Assembly: GCA_937927795.1 (NCBI GenBank)
Contig: CALBSF010000139.1
Location: 1 to 6,914 of the forward strand
Direction: 5' to 3'
DNA: 6,914 bases
Source of the DNA: an uncultured Rickettsiales bacterium
Lineage (GTDB): Bacteria; Pseudomonadota; Alphaproteobacteria; Rickettsiales; UBA1997
In this document: positions 6,391-6,914 of the stretch, piece by piece
How the letters are laid out: each line of letters starts with the position of its first letter
Numbering within the stretch: the stretch's first letter is position 1
Notes under the pieces: model-generated
Databases searched by the model: none
What the model saw: the letters and a program-made list of their open reading frames with translations, nothing else
What the model was told of the DNA's origin: nothing
Made by a program: the position numbers and the translations under genes

Positions 6391-6914
6391 TTTTATATAA
6401 AGCAATATAGTTAACACTCAAATCGTCAGTTTCGCTCCACTGATCGTTTAAAATATTGAGTTTAAAGCCGCGCAATTCTTGCAACTTTAAATTATTATTT
6501 TGAGCAATTCTATCAATTTCTGATGGTTTTAAAAACTTTTTCCAGTCATGGGTTCCTTTGGGAAGCCAGCGCAAGACATATTCCACCGCTATTTTAGCAA
6601 AAGCTAAAGATTTTAAAGTGCGATTAATTGTGGCAATAAAAATTAAACCACCGGGTTTAACTAAATTTTTACAAGCCTTAATAAATTCTTCAACATCAGC
6701 AACATGTTCAATGATTTCTAAGGCAAAAACCACATCAAATTTTTCATCTGTTTTTACTAATTCTTCTGCAGATAAATTTTGATAATTAATTTTTAAACCA
6801 GATTTTTGGCTATGAATTTTTGCAACTTCAATATTTTTTGCTGAAGCATCAATTGCTGTAACATCGCTTCCCATAAGGGCAAATGGCTCTGAAATTAATC
6901 CACCACCACAGCCA
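6383..6914 (-). CDS. ubiG: Ubiquinone biosynthesis O-methyltransferase UbiG (N-terminus beyond window)
   Basis: UbiG is a class I SAM-dependent methyltransferase that performs both O-methylations of ubiquinone synthesis (EC 2.1.1.222 and 2.1.1.64), at the inner-membrane surface. The frame is open to the window edge. It enters at motif I, GCGGGLISEPFALMG, whose first codons are at 6913-6899; the ATG at 6874 inside this motif is therefore not the real start. The acidic post-I strand VTAIDAS, motif FDVVFALEIIEHV and LVKPGGLIFIATINRT follow. The UbiG-typical THDWKKFLKPSEID comes next, then a C-terminal SVNYIALYKND. About 70-90 N-terminal residues are missing. The stop at 6383 lies within the start of argH (8-nt overlap), so the two genes form one unit whose promoter is off the window. 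Presence of ubiG implies aerobic respiration with ubiquinone. Confidence 0.93.
   Translation of the reverse strand, partial: GCGGGLISEPFALMGSDVTAIDASAKNIEVAKIHSQKSGLKINYQNLSAEELVKTDEKFDVVFALEIIEHVADVEEFIKACKNLVKPGGLIFIATINRTLKSLAFAKIAVEYVLRWLPKGTHDWKKFLKPSEIDRIAQNNNLKLQELRGFKLNILNDQWSETDDLSVNYIALYKND

Noticed and set aside
6558..6782. 74-codon plus-strand frame inside ubiG
   Set aside because: It is antisense to the methyltransferase motifs of UbiG, a chance open frame.

Overview
The window looks like a chromosomal segment of an AT-rich alphaproteobacterium, probably on or near the Rickettsiales branch. G+C is about one third by eye, and A/T-ending codons dominate. The TrmD and XerC motifs are of alphaproteobacterial type. 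Two outer-membrane lipoproteins (DolP-like, LptM-like) imply a Gram-negative envelope, probably with LPS. A complete argH argues against a strictly arginine-scavenging intracellular parasite such as classical Rickettsia. A less reduced relative fits better, but the exact lineage cannot be fixed from this sequence.

Layout, left to right. (1) Positions 1-163, minus strand: the N-terminus of a probable mfd gene, cut by the window edge. (2) Positions 191-1803, plus strand: xerC and trmD, coupled by a 4-nt ATGA overlap. Their likely promoter has a perfect TATAAT lying inside the first codons of the divergent mfd. (3) Positions 1825-2562, minus strand: an unrecognised 245-residue protein with an acidic patch, a Ser/Thr/Pro-rich linker and a Gly-rich tail; it converges on trmD. 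(4) Positions 2712-4656, minus strand: a DolP-like dual-BON lipoprotein gene followed by mtaB, overlapping by 17 nt. (5) Positions 4783-4857, plus strand: tRNA-Gly(GCC) with an encoded CCA. Its promoter is divergent from a possible dolP promoter, and the two may share one palindromic -35 element. (6) Positions 4870-6914, minus strand: ubiG (5' end off the window), argH and a 41-residue LptM-like lipoprotein gene, joined by an 8-nt overlap and then zero spacing.

Functional themes. tRNA position-37 modification comes from TrmD (m1G37) and MtaB (ms2t6A37). Envelope maintenance comes from the DolP-like and LptM-like lipoproteins. DNA repair and chromosome handling come from Mfd and XerC. Arginine and ubiquinone synthesis come from ArgH and UbiG. 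Most of the window is conserved housekeeping. The least explained parts are the orphan at 1825-2562, an insertion of about 50 residues in MtaB, and the compact tRNA/dolP regulatory gap. I see no IS element, CRISPR array, rRNA, phage gene or defence system. No gene-free stretch exceeds 300 bases; the longest (2563-2711, 149 nt) holds only a weak AT inverted repeat.
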